Shown in pieces: positions 25,901 to 35,288 of a stretch of 37,774 nt of DNA. The translations under genes and the position numbers were made by a program. Source of the stretch: Thalassotalea sp. 42_200_T64. Lineage in GTDB: Bacteria; Pseudomonadota; Gammaproteobacteria; Enterobacterales; Alteromonadaceae. The DNA lies in contig MABC01000080.1 of assembly GCA_002162925.1 (NCBI GenBank), positions 1 to 37,774 of the forward strand. The letters are read 5' to 3'. The number at the start of each line of letters is the position of its first letter. Positions within the stretch are counted from its first letter, which is position 1. A model generated the notes under the pieces. It did no database searches. It was not told where the DNA came from and saw nothing but the letters and a program-made list of their open reading frames with translations.

Positions 25901-28900
25901 AATAAAAGCACAAGAAATGATAGCAAGTTACTCGACGATGCCCAAGCGTTTGCACAAAGCATATCTGCCGACAGTCATGTTCTCACCCTGTCTAGCTATG
26001 GTGAAACCATCGCCATTAATGACTGGCTTTATGATCTGCAGCAAAGAACAGTGGATGATTGGGCTTTGATCCCAGGTTGTGAATTGCATTCAGCAACTTG
26101 TTTTTCTCTAACATCAGATAATCTAACCGTACTTACTGGGTTAAAGCGTGATACTGCAGGCGATTATGCTTGGTTAAATGCTGAAATACCGGCCTATGAT
26201 GTTACCGATGGTCAATTTAATTGGGATCCTGTGCAATGGTACTCAAATAGAGGTTCGACTCCTCCTGAGTATATAAATAACTACCAACGCAACACCAAGG
26301 CAATGTCTATTCGACCGGTTCAAAAACTCATTGTTTATTTACAAGGGCAATTGCAATCACAAATTAATTCTACCTTCAATGCGCTGGCAGCTGATGACCC
26401 GCGCCGTCTATTTGAGCCAGGTACACCACTAACTAATGATTGGCTCCAAACTCGACTAGAAAGCTATATTAGTGATCGCCTTGCTTACGAATTAGAACAA
26501 ATGCTTATCGATAGCGGTTATAGTAGCTTTCAAGAATGCGTGGATGCGGGTTATTATAATTGTGCTCAAGCTGGTAGTGAAGAACAATGGCAGGCGAATA
26601 AGTTAATCGAATGGGAAAGCTCTTGTGCAGATGATGAGGGTAATTGCCGCTATAATCCACCGAACTATCTCAGTTGGTTCGATGCCGAAAATAACTATTG
26701 GCAAGAAAATCGTTTCAAAAGAGGTGGGTCTTCTGGTTTCCTGCAAGATATGCAAGGTAAACAATCCAATCATCGAGTATTAATCGAACTTAGCAGTGAA
26801 TATACCCTCGCCGATATTCAACAAGAATTGCCTGATTTTAAAAACGAGTGGAAATCCGACAGCTTTAAAAACAACGCCATTTTAAATCAGTGGTGGGATC
26901 CAAACCCGGATCACTGGCTGCAAATCGATGCCGGCAGCGGTGATAGTTCGCGTTATTATGATGCGAGCATGGATTTATCTGGCAATTATTGGGGTACCGA
27001 TAACAGCAATTTAATTGAATACTCAATTGTCGATTACAGTGATGACTTTAACAAGGCGGTCGGCAAATATTCACCGCGATTAAGCAAAACCGAAGCGCCA
27101 GAATCGGCCTACCCATTCGTCTCTGATGTACGTTTACTCGATGCCGACAGTGGCGAACGTGCCGATTTACGCTTTGGCGCCGAAAAAATGGTCTGGCAGG
27201 TTGAATTTAACCGGGACATGGACACCAATATTCAACCGAAGGTGAACTTTGGTCCAGAGTTTCCGTATACCGATTTTGCCGTAAATGGCGACTGGATCGA
27301 TGCTCGTACCTGGCAAGGTCAGGTGCGCATTTCACCGGTGGCCTCCGATGGTTATCAATACGTGCGAGTAACCGGTGCGGTAGCCGCCGATGATGCCTGG
27401 CTTGTTACCGGTACCGATTATGCCAGATATCGTTTTGAAGTGATCACCTCGGGTACCGAGTCATTAAACCTGCAAGCCAGTGGTGGTGATGGTTTTGTCG
27501 ATTTAACTTGGAGCCAGGATGATTTCGATACCTTTTATGGTTTTAATTTATATCGTTCAACCTCGGCAACTTCCGGTTTTACCCGTATTCAGCAATCCTT
27601 GATTGGCAAGGACGAACGTAACTATCGTGATGAAAATGTGCAGCCTGGGATTACTTATTACTATCACTTTACCGTGAGTAGTGGTGGCGGTGAGTCAACG
27701 CCTTCCAATGTTGCCGTTGCCACGCCGAGTGATACGGTAAAACCTGTCATTAACCATACCCAAATAACCACCAGTAGCTATGGCGCTAATCAGTTAGTAC
27801 AAGCCATGGTTACTGATAATATCTCGGTAGAGTCGGTGACTCTGTATTATCGCATTCTGGGTAATACTGAGTATATTGCCATTGCAATGATTGACAGTGG
27901 CAATGGTAACTACAGCGCCACCATTCCTGGCTCGGCCATGGTCGCGCCGGGCATTGAGTATTATATTGCCGCCAGTGATGGAGCGAGTGTGAGCTTTAGC
28001 GGTCGCGCCGGTAGTCCGAACAAAACCACGGTTGCAGATGAGCCAGTGATCAACAATTTATCGCCGAAAACCGGCAGTATTGACGGTGGTACAGTGATCA
28101 CCCTGGTGGGGGCCAATTTTAAAGACGGCTTAACCATTACCATAGGTGGTGCTTCTTGTGCTGCGGTTGAGTTTATCGATGCCAGCAAAGCAAAATGTAC
28201 GACATCGCCGCACACACCAGAAGTCGTTGCCGCAATAGTAACAAACCCTGATGACAAGCAAGGTAAACTTATTCGGGCATTCACTTATGGTGGTGACAAT
28301 GTCTCAGTTTGGCTAGACGATATTCAAGGTGCTAGCGGTCAGGTAATCGAAGTGCCCTTGTCGATTGATGGGGTAAGCGGTTTAACCGACTATGAAGCAA
28401 GGATAAACTTTGACAGCAAGCATTTAAAACTTGTTGATGTACGCAAAGGTGATTTAACCTCTGCCTGGAACCTACTCGATTATCCACCAAGTGAGGGCGT
28501 CGTTAACCTCGCGGCGTATGCAGCCGGTGGACCAAGCTCTGGCACAGGTGAACTAGCGGTATTAGAATTTTTAGTGTTGGCCGAAGAGCAGGTAAGTTCG
28601 GAACTGGCTATCGCTAGCATTAGCTTAAATGACCACACCATTGATGCCAGACAATTTAATGGTCAGTTTACTTATTTCCCTGGCTTCAACGTGACTGGCT
28701 CGGTAACTTACTGGAATAACAGCGCAGAAAATGTGGTAGCCAGTGTAAGCCTCAATGGTTATCTCATAACCAGCTCTTCGAATGAAGATGGTAGCTATGA
28801 GCTGACTGGGGTTAAAGCCGGAACCAATACGCTGGTAGTGGCGAAAGATGATCAAAATAGCGACATTTCCGCCTTCGATGCTTCATTGATCTTAAAGCAT

Positions 28901-31900
28901 GCGGTCGGTCAGGAGCTCCTTTCTGCCAATGCGCAAATTGCTGCCGATGTAAATAACAGCGGCTCGGTTAGTGCCGCAGATGCCTATAAAATATTGAGTT
29001 ACGTGGTTGGGCTAAGTGAATTGCCGTTTGATAACCAGTTATCAACCTGGAAGTTTACCCCGGCAACACAACAGTTTGATAATTTGCAAGCGGATCAGAC
29101 CGGCGTTAATTTTAAGGCTATTTTAGTGGGTGATGCTTCTGGCAACTGGAGTAGAGCGGATGCCATCCAAACGGCAAGCATCCAGAGTGTGAATATTGAC
29201 GAATCTAGCAATGAATTATTAAGCTTTGGCAATGTTCGGCAAGTTTCGGCGAGTCGCATCGCCGTTGATGTTGCGCTTAAACCACAAGGGGAATTGGTAA
29301 CCGGTATTGAACTGGATCTGGAATACAGTGATGGCCTTGAACTTGCCTCTGTGATTCGTTCCGATGAAATAAGCGAGCACTTACTGGTCAGCAACGATTT
29401 GAGTGCACAAAAACTTGCCATGGCAATAGCAGGTCAAGATCCGTTAACTGAAAATGTGACTTTGCTCACTTTAACCTTTAATAGCACTGCCGATGAGCAA
29501 ATCCTTCGTTTGACTTCCGGTATGGTTAATGAAACCACAGTGGCTACAAGCAGTGTGACTCTGGCAATTCGCGAGGGTAGTTTTGACAGCGATGGTGACG
29601 GTGTGGCTGATCAAGACGATGCCTTCCCCGATGACGTCAATGAATCGGTCGATACCGACCTCGATGGTATTGGTAATAATGCCGATACGGATGATGATAA
29701 CGATGGTATTGTCGATGAAGATGATAGCGCTCCTTTGGACAATACTATAGGCGATAGTGAAGCTGCGGTGTTTGCTCCGCTTGTTGACCTAACCGTTGAG
29801 GCAACCGGGCCAAATACGCCACTTGAACTTCCTATCGCGGTAGTTAAGGACAACAACTTGAATGCCCCTGTAGTTGTCTCCGATTATGATACGCCACTCC
29901 CTTTGGGGAGCCATCAAATTACCTGGACGGCAACGGATTTTGCCGGAAACATATCAACGGCCATCCAGTTCGTTGATATTGTCGATACCACAGCGCCAGA
30001 GTTTGGTGACTTACCGGTGAAAATAATTAATGCTCGCGGTTTACTTACCAAGGTTACGCAAGATATTGAGCTTTTGGCAACGGATTTAGTCGACGGGGAA
30101 ATAACCGCAACTGTCGATGCCGATATTTCTTATGCTTCCGGGGTTCATAACATTGCAGTTTCTGCGCAGGATACCTCTGGAAATATTGCCCAAGCCGATG
30201 TCGTCATTCACATTAATCCACTTATTGAACTGGGTCTCAATGATGAGGTTGAAGCCGGTACGCAGTATCGGGTGCCGATCACTTTATCCGGTACCGCGGC
30301 CGTATATCCGGTGACCATTGCTTATCAATTGACAGGTGCTTTTTCAGGAAACGATTCCGCTGAACTGGTACTCGCTTCCGGAACTGAACAGGCAATTGAC
30401 ATCAGCCTCTCTGACAGGGCCACGGCTGGTGATTTGCTGACAGTCACTTTAACATCGGCAACTAATGCCGTGCTGGCACATGACAATACTCTTGAGCTAA
30501 CTGTGGTCGATGAAAACCGAGCACCAACTGTAAATTTGTTGGTGCAACAAGGCGGTATGCCGGTTAGTGTAATTGATGCTCAGGCGGGAGTCGTGATTGT
30601 GACGGCGATGATTGAGGATGTGAACAGGCAGGATAGCCATTCAGTGCTGTTCAATGAAGGCAATAGCCCTTTTGTTGATTTAGATGCGGATGGCTTAGTC
30701 GCGACTTTTGAACTTGAGCCCGAACAACTAAGCTCAGGAACCTATGGTTTGAGCGTGCAAATTGCGGAGAGTAATACCAGTGAATTGTTTGCGCTAACGG
30801 TTGATGTTGAGTTAATCGTGGTCACCGATTTTCCTGAGTTAAATGCCGAAGATGATGTCGATGAGGATGGTATTTCAGATGCGACTGAAGGTTTTATTGA
30901 TAGTGATCACGATGGTATTGCTGATTATCTGGATTCGGATAGTAACACTAGTCGATTACCTATTGGTGATGATACCGAACCTATGCAAACCGTTTATGGC
31001 TTACAGCTCGGATTAGGTGATGTGGTTCATTCTTTGCGGGGTCTGTCTGCTGTTGATGCCTCCATTAGCATTGAAGATATTGAGGAGTATAGTGGTGAGA
31101 GTGGTACCAGGGTTAATAACGCCGTCGACACCCATTTTACCGCACTGTCACCAATCGTTAACTTTAATCTATCCGGTTTATCTGTGGCAGGAGAAGCTGT
31201 GCCGGTTGTTATTCCTCTGGCAAAGGGTAAGGTTATTCCTGAAGGTGCCGTGTATCGTAAATATAGTACTACATCAGGTTGGTTTGATTTTGTGCTGGAT
31301 GATAACAACAGTATTTCATCGGCTAACAAGGATAGTGATGGCAATTGTCCACCGCCATTAGCGACAGAATATATTGACGGTCTGCATGCTTTCGATGATT
31401 GTATTCAGTTATTAATTGTCGATGGCGGGGCAAACGATGCTGATGGCCGAGCGAATGGCATGGTTAAAGATCCTGGCGTATTAACCACTGAAATCCCCAA
31501 TCGATTACCAGTTATAAACTTGTTAAGTCGAGTGGATGTTGTTGAAGAAAGTGATATCCATATCGACGTTTCAAATACATTTGATGCCGAGGGTGATGAA
31601 TTAAGTTATCGTTGGACGCAAGTTGATGGTTTAGCTGTGCTCCTACAAGGGCAAAATACCTCGATACTGTCCTTTGGCTCGCCCACGGTTGAAACTGAAG
31701 AAATTCTAACATTTGAACTTGCGGTGAATGATGGCCGGGGTACGACCATTGCGACTATTGCGGTGTTCGTTGCCAAAGCCAATGAGGTGCCGACCGTGGT
31801 AGTAGAGGCCCATGTAGCCTCGTTTAATGAGGGCAGTTCGGTAACGCTCAAATCAACGAGTGTAGATCCCGATGGAGATGCAATGACATATCAATGGCAA

Positions 31901-32176
31901 CAAATTTCTGGCCCGACAATAACGATAGAGGATAGCACAGATATGAATGCCTCATTTATCGCACCCCAGGTTTCAAGTGACCAAACCATAGAGTTACGAC
32001 TGACTGTTTCCGATGGGACTTTATTGGCAACTGCAACGACTTCGTTTTTGGTTAAGAATGTGCAACAAGTAACGCCGCCAAAAGAAAGTGGCGGCGGCGG
32101 TTCACTGAGCTGGTTATTCATTCTTACTGGGCTTGGCTTAGCAAGGAGAAAAACAAGTTATTGTCGGGCTGCTTAA
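22907..32176 (+). CDS. Giant modular subtilase with cohesin/dockerin-like modules and GlyGly-CTERM
   Basis: A 3,089-residue secreted S8 serine protease. The start at 22907 has AAGGA 7 bases upstream. Order: signal peptide (to about 28); propeptide to about 215; catalytic domain with D270 (VVAVIDSGVDYNHEDL), H329 (GHGTHVAG) and S502 (GTSMAAP); a beta-helix-like stretch near 770-900; FnIII (about 1518-1612); IPT/TIG (about 1711-1795); cohesin-like (about 1797-1918); dockerin-like pair of Ca-binding loops (SDISAFDASLILKHAVG, DVNNSGSVSAADAYKILSYV, about 1985-2035); a second cohesin-like module; thrombospondin-3-like Asp repeats (about 2225-2281); HYR-like repeats; another Asp-rich repeat; and PKD-like repeats (about 2864-3050). 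The tail SGGGGSLSWLFILTGLGLA with RRK is a GlyGly-CTERM signal, the rhombosortase substrate in Vibrio/Shewanella relatives. It is likely surface-processed. No rhombosortase gene is in the window. Confidence 0.93.
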   Translation: MRRVKSLAVSVFTASCLQLVCVQSLAEKINEQAAPPTIIEPSNESRRQKGISLPDAKVLARMQSARGPYQTRSVQDLLSGQADIPDGPIINSCTGTDCKFEKNTVLIKLAKPTAINKNTQSIRAAGINNVSNSNLLTTANFQPLFKNAKAPKQGAHLMTASGQVIPKPDLTRWYKLNLNDSMSVEHALEQLKLDPRVEIAEMNLERSMAINNMAEVEIQQHPVTANAFNDPKINEQWHLQSAKISEAWQWLNENDYDAGGSRDVVVAVIDSGVDYNHEDLALNMWINSGEIADNGIDDDNNGFVDDVHGVSVVGESWSHSGDPMDDHGHGTHVAGIIAAEADNGIGLTGIAHNVQIMAIKAAQYSGVLTSSDIAEAVTYAAEQGADVINMSFGGNFRSAVEEDALAVAFGKAVLIASAGNDGMPNEAGCYPLHSSSYPASYPWVLGVMAERQTPAKNGDNLAGFSNFDCKTQTSIEYEVMAPGVDIMSTLPDNGYAAWDGTSMAAPVVSGMAALLRSKFNDKTIHSSRFLMGQLGATGPLKQGFTYNPKLPAKKYHSADALAALINTPKPNLAYLEHWLWDENSTDSTNDDDGLVDAGETIDLALIVRNYWGQADNVQVSIEAKVVGEGGDSIDPYISWVTDTVDYGSVGTYSNDDNGLYYENDEVIGVRSPFRFKVADNTPNNHIIPFIVTFTAINGLDSEDNATYTSTSKFNLLVHRGRELPSIIAGDAIGTPGGDLDTDGSEDGIVTLDNSVLYIIDKPVLVEQGVSLKVGPGAVIQWWGSQPDDAYSVFQNAYLQVEGTLQIEGSVEQPVTLKPADLFPDRMVVIKQGRGGNAHFSYADITNLKVEGFYGDSEDGSEPIPLYEHVRFRRGFEGYALAYEKREDGYWGRINGGAQLNGAATKSQLIGLGGINEYENKDVRDRYIISLPKLSESLVESSNFSAYGTVQSNNVLLTNYKLSANGGHFSSTINNASIIQDFKVLDAFNYDGKTYALFHNKSTRNDSKLLDDAQAFAQSISADSHVLTLSSYGETIAINDWLYDLQQRTVDDWALIPGCELHSATCFSLTSDNLTVLTGLKRDTAGDYAWLNAEIPAYDVTDGQFNWDPVQWYSNRGSTPPEYINNYQRNTKAMSIRPVQKLIVYLQGQLQSQINSTFNALAADDPRRLFEPGTPLTNDWLQTRLESYISDRLAYELEQMLIDSGYSSFQECVDAGYYNCAQAGSEEQWQANKLIEWESSCADDEGNCRYNPPNYLSWFDAENNYWQENRFKRGGSSGFLQDMQGKQSNHRVLIELSSEYTLADIQQELPDFKNEWKSDSFKNNAILNQWWDPNPDHWLQIDAGSGDSSRYYDASMDLSGNYWGTDNSNLIEYSIVDYSDDFNKAVGKYSPRLSKTEAPESAYPFVSDVRLLDADSGERADLRFGAEKMVWQVEFNRDMDTNIQPKVNFGPEFPYTDFAVNGDWIDARTWQGQVRISPVASDGYQYVRVTGAVAADDAWLVTGTDYARYRFEVITSGTESLNLQASGGDGFVDLTWSQDDFDTFYGFNLYRSTSATSGFTRIQQSLIGKDERNYRDENVQPGITYYYHFTVSSGGGESTPSNVAVATPSDTVKPVINHTQITTSSYGANQLVQAMVTDNISVESVTLYYRILGNTEYIAIAMIDSGNGNYSATIPGSAMVAPGIEYYIAASDGASVSFSGRAGSPNKTTVADEPVINNLSPKTGSIDGGTVITLVGANFKDGLTITIGGASCAAVEFIDASKAKCTTSPHTPEVVAAIVTNPDDKQGKLIRAFTYGGDNVSVWLDDIQGASGQVIEVPLSIDGVSGLTDYEARINFDSKHLKLVDVRKGDLTSAWNLLDYPPSEGVVNLAAYAAGGPSSGTGELAVLEFLVLAEEQVSSELAIASISLNDHTIDARQFNGQFTYFPGFNVTGSVTYWNNSAENVVASVSLNGYLITSSSNEDGSYELTGVKAGTNTLVVAKDDQNSDISAFDASLILKHAVGQELLSANAQIAADVNNSGSVSAADAYKILSYVVGLSELPFDNQLSTWKFTPATQQFDNLQADQTGVNFKAILVGDASGNWSRADAIQTASIQSVNIDESSNELLSFGNVRQVSASRIAVDVALKPQGELVTGIELDLEYSDGLELASVIRSDEISEHLLVSNDLSAQKLAMAIAGQDPLTENVTLLTLTFNSTADEQILRLTSGMVNETTVATSSVTLAIREGSFDSDGDGVADQDDAFPDDVNESVDTDLDGIGNNADTDDDNDGIVDEDDSAPLDNTIGDSEAAVFAPLVDLTVEATGPNTPLELPIAVVKDNNLNAPVVVSDYDTPLPLGSHQITWTATDFAGNISTAIQFVDIVDTTAPEFGDLPVKIINARGLLTKVTQDIELLATDLVDGEITATVDADISYASGVHNIAVSAQDTSGNIAQADVVIHINPLIELGLNDEVEAGTQYRVPITLSGTAAVYPVTIAYQLTGAFSGNDSAELVLASGTEQAIDISLSDRATAGDLLTVTLTSATNAVLAHDNTLELTVVDENRAPTVNLLVQQGGMPVSVIDAQAGVVIVTAMIEDVNRQDSHSVLFNEGNSPFVDLDADGLVATFELEPEQLSSGTYGLSVQIAESNTSELFALTVDVELIVVTDFPELNAEDDVDEDGISDATEGFIDSDHDGIADYLDSDSNTSRLPIGDDTEPMQTVYGLQLGLGDVVHSLRGLSAVDASISIEDIEEYSGESGTRVNNAVDTHFTALSPIVNFNLSGLSVAGEAVPVVIPLAKGKVIPEGAVYRKYSTTSGWFDFVLDDNNSISSANKDSDGNCPPPLATEYIDGLHAFDDCIQLLIVDGGANDADGRANGMVKDPGVLTTEIPNRLPVINLLSRVDVVEESDIHIDVSNTFDAEGDELSYRWTQVDGLAVLLQGQNTSILSFGSPTVETEEILTFELAVNDGRGTTIATIAVFVAKANEVPTVVVEAHVASFNEGSSVTLKSTSVDPDGDAMTYQWQQISGPTITIEDSTDMNASFIAPQVSSDQTIELRLTVSDGTLLATATTSFLVKNVQQVTPPKESGGGGSLSWLFILTGLGLARRKTSYCRAA

Positions 32177-32206
32177 TAAACTAAGGTAGATAGCAACAAC
32201 TGTCAG

Positions 32207-35200
32207 CTAACTCGCTTTAATCTTATAAAAGCTGCAATAAAGTACCGGTACCACGCCCAGGGTTAAAATAGTGCCGATACCCAGGCCAAAGGCGATAACG
32301 TTAGCCATGCCGTAAAACATCGCATCCTTGCCAATAATCAGTGGCAGTAGTCCCATCACCGTGGTGATAGTTGTCATCGCGATAGGGCGTAAACGGGTTA
32401 AACAGGCGTCAATAACGGCCTGATATTCATTTTTTCCATCGCTAATTTCTATTTTTATCCGGTCAATTAAGACGATGGCATTGTTGATAATAATGCCGGC
32501 CAGGCTGTATAAGCCAAGCGTTACCATGAAACCAAACGGCGCTTGCATTACCTGTAAACCGATAACCGCACCGATAAAAGACAATGGAATGGTTAAGGTG
32601 ATCACCGCCGCTTTTCTAAATGAATTAAACTGGGCAACGAGTAAGATAAGAATAATGCCCAGCACCATAGGCATACTGGCACTTAATGCCTTTTGTGCCG
32701 CTTTTGATTCAATAATTACCCCAGCATATTCAATGCTATGATTGACCGGAAGGTCAGCTCTTAAAGCATTTATTTTATCATCAATCAGTAATTTCAAATC
32801 CTCTGCGGCGACTCTGGTATTGCGTGCTTCAACACTGATGGTGGAAAACATATCTTCATGTCGAATCACCGAAAATTGGTTAATTGGTGCTAATCTAGCC
32901 ACTTGAAACAAAGGAATGGCTTTGCCTGTTTTCTCAGAATAAATATTAAGCGTTCTTAGCCGGTCAAGGTTATAACGCTCGGCTTCTTGGGCGCGAAAGA
33001 CTACCGGGATAATTTCATCATCTTCTCTGAACTCGGTAATTTGCGCACCTGAAAAATAGGCTTCAAGCGCTTGCGCAATATCATTAGAGCTTAAACCCGC
33101 ACGTTTAGCGCGATGTTGATCAATTTGCACCTCAATTTTAGTGATTAAATTTTCCCAATCATTCCTTACGTCAACGGTATCAGGCTGTTGATGTAACACT
33201 TCCATGATTTTCTGAGCTTTTCTGTAAATAACGTTTTTGTCAGGTCCTTTCACTTGAATTTTAATGGTACTGGAGTCAGACGGCCCTAAAAACATTTTCT
33301 TTACCCGCGCCGATACATTTGGAAAGTTATGTTCCAGGCGAGTATCCAACTCAGCCACTTTGGCACTTACATCGGTATTGTCTGCAACATTTAACACAAT
33401 GAAGCCTTTATTTGCTGCCGGATCTTCTGGGTTAAGTGATAACACAAATCTTGGTCCACTAAAGCCAACATAGCCTGAATAGCTTGCGATAAACTCGAGC
33501 TCCGAGCCGGTATTTAACCAGCTGAATATCTCACGCATTTGCCGATCCGTTTCTTTTGACGAGGTACCATTAGGCAAATCGATGTTAACCACAATTTGGG
33601 TGCGGTCAGAATCTGGAAAAAACTGTTTGGCGACAAACTTCATGCTAACAACAGAAGCGATAAACAGGGCTAACATTACGTTGATAAATAGTGCTTTATG
33701 AGTCAAAACCCAATGCAGAAAACGTTCATAACCGTGATAAATTCTATCCATTAACTTAGCGGAAGAAACTGCTGAATTGGCTAACTGTTGAGTGTGATTA
33801 TCTTCATGCTTAGTAAAGAAATAACACAGTAATGGCGTAACACATAAGGCCATAACCCAACTGGTTAGTAAGGTAATTAATATCACTAATGACACTGAAC
33901 GCGTAAATTCACCGGCGACATGTTCGGCCAGCATTAGCGGTAAAAAGAATAAAATAGTGGTTGCCGATGAACTAAGTAAAGGCAATGCAAGTTCTTTGCT
34001 GCCTTGCAACATCGCATCGTATCGCTCGATACCCTGTTCTAATCGTCGCTTAAAATCTTCGGCGATGACAATGCCGTTATCCACTAATAAGCCTAATGAT
34101 ATGATTAAGGTTGCCAAACTCATCCGCTCTAATTTCATATCAGAAAATTGCATGATTGAAAGCGTGGCTAACATCACAAAAGGCACAATTGCACCGACGA
34201 TCAGGCCAGTTCTCAGACCTAAGAATAGAATAACCACAACAAGGACAATCGCCAGAGTTTGTATTACATTGCTAGAAACACCCTTAATGGTCTTTTCAAC
34301 TTGCTCTGCTTGAAAGGTGGCGACATCAAGTTGGTAGCCAATAGGTAATGTGGCGGTAATGTGTGCAACATGTTTCATAAAGCGCGGCGCATATTCTAAA
34401 ATATTGTTGTCGTCTAGCATCGATGTGGCAAAGAATATTGCCGCTTGGCCGTTAAAATAAGCCAGTTTATCGGGCGGATCAATAAAGTCTCGGCGCAGTG
34501 TGGCGATGTCTTTTAGGGCAATATAGTTGTCACTGTTGGGAATGCTAATTTGGCTGTTGGCAATATCATCAACATGAATAAAGTTGCCAGAGGGTTCAAT
34601 AATAAAACTTTTTGCGCCGGTGTCTATTTGTCCGCCAGAGCGAATAATGTTTTGGTTTTTAAGTTCGTTAATTATTTTTGTTGGTGAAATCCCGAGCTGA
34701 GCAAGTTTTGTATTTGAAAGTTCAACAAATATACGCTCGGCTCTACGGCCTAAAATATCTATTTTTTTAGTGCCTTCAACAGCATATAAGGTGTCTCTGA
34801 TATGTTGAGCGATATCATACATTTGCCCCATATCAAAACCGTCAGCCGTTAGGGCTAAAGTAATGACCGAGACATCACCGAATTGATCATTAACAAAAGG
34901 GACAGATGCCCCTTGCGGCATGTTTGCATGGGCGGCCGCAGTTTTATTACGTAAGTCCTGCCAGATATCATCCAGGTTAAAATACTTGTCGTAAACCTTT
35001 ACGTGTATGGTCGACAGGCCAGTGGAGGAAGTTGATCGTATTTCCTTCACTTCGGCAATTTTTCGAATTTCTTCTTCAAGTTTTTTGGTGATCAGTTGTT
35101 CGACCCGATCGGGTGCCATACCTGGAAACGCAGTGCTCACTATGGCTTCGCGTATGGTGATAGTCGGGTCTTCTTGTGCCGGCAGGGTAAAGTAAGCAAA

Positions 35201-35281
35201 TACGCCGTTTATCAATAATAAACCAACAACCAGGAGAACAGTTTTACGATAATGAAAAGCGATTTCGGTAAAATTCATCAT
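32207..35281 (-). CDS. RND efflux permease (AcrB-like superfamily)
   Basis: A 1,024-residue inner-membrane pump with the RND layout: N-terminal helix (TVLLVVGLLLINGVFAYF), a large periplasmic loop, a helix bundle from about 338, a second loop, and a second bundle to the C-terminus. At the TM4 proton-relay site it has LGLLVDNGIVIAED (D401-N402) instead of Asp-Asp, and at the TM10 site GIIINNAIVLIDRI, with no Lys where AcrB has AKNAIL. This variant is shared by a branch of RND pumps whose substrates are poorly known, so drug efflux should not be assumed. It starts 7 bases after the adaptor gene and so is in an operon with it. No TolC-type gene is present. Confidence 0.93.
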   Translation of the reverse strand: MMNFTEIAFHYRKTVLLVVGLLLINGVFAYFTLPAQEDPTITIREAIVSTAFPGMAPDRVEQLITKKLEEEIRKIAEVKEIRSTSSTGLSTIHVKVYDKYFNLDDIWQDLRNKTAAAHANMPQGASVPFVNDQFGDVSVITLALTADGFDMGQMYDIAQHIRDTLYAVEGTKKIDILGRRAERIFVELSNTKLAQLGISPTKIINELKNQNIIRSGGQIDTGAKSFIIEPSGNFIHVDDIANSQISIPNSDNYIALKDIATLRRDFIDPPDKLAYFNGQAAIFFATSMLDDNNILEYAPRFMKHVAHITATLPIGYQLDVATFQAEQVEKTIKGVSSNVIQTLAIVLVVVILFLGLRTGLIVGAIVPFVMLATLSIMQFSDMKLERMSLATLIISLGLLVDNGIVIAEDFKRRLEQGIERYDAMLQGSKELALPLLSSSATTILFFLPLMLAEHVAGEFTRSVSLVILITLLTSWVMALCVTPLLCYFFTKHEDNHTQQLANSAVSSAKLMDRIYHGYERFLHWVLTHKALFINVMLALFIASVVSMKFVAKQFFPDSDRTQIVVNIDLPNGTSSKETDRQMREIFSWLNTGSELEFIASYSGYVGFSGPRFVLSLNPEDPAANKGFIVLNVADNTDVSAKVAELDTRLEHNFPNVSARVKKMFLGPSDSSTIKIQVKGPDKNVIYRKAQKIMEVLHQQPDTVDVRNDWENLITKIEVQIDQHRAKRAGLSSNDIAQALEAYFSGAQITEFREDDEIIPVVFRAQEAERYNLDRLRTLNIYSEKTGKAIPLFQVARLAPINQFSVIRHEDMFSTISVEARNTRVAAEDLKLLIDDKINALRADLPVNHSIEYAGVIIESKAAQKALSASMPMVLGIILILLVAQFNSFRKAAVITLTIPLSFIGAVIGLQVMQAPFGFMVTLGLYSLAGIIINNAIVLIDRIKIEISDGKNEYQAVIDACLTRLRPIAMTTITTVMGLLPLIIGKDAMFYGMANVIAFGLGIGTILTLGVVPVLYCSFYKIKAS

Positions 35282-35288
35282 AACCCCT

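Noticed and set aside
1592..32176. Exosortase at 1.6-2.6 kb as the processor of the giant protease
   Set aside because: The protease tail is GlyGly-CTERM, the rhombosortase type, and the genes lie 20 kb apart among unrelated insertions.
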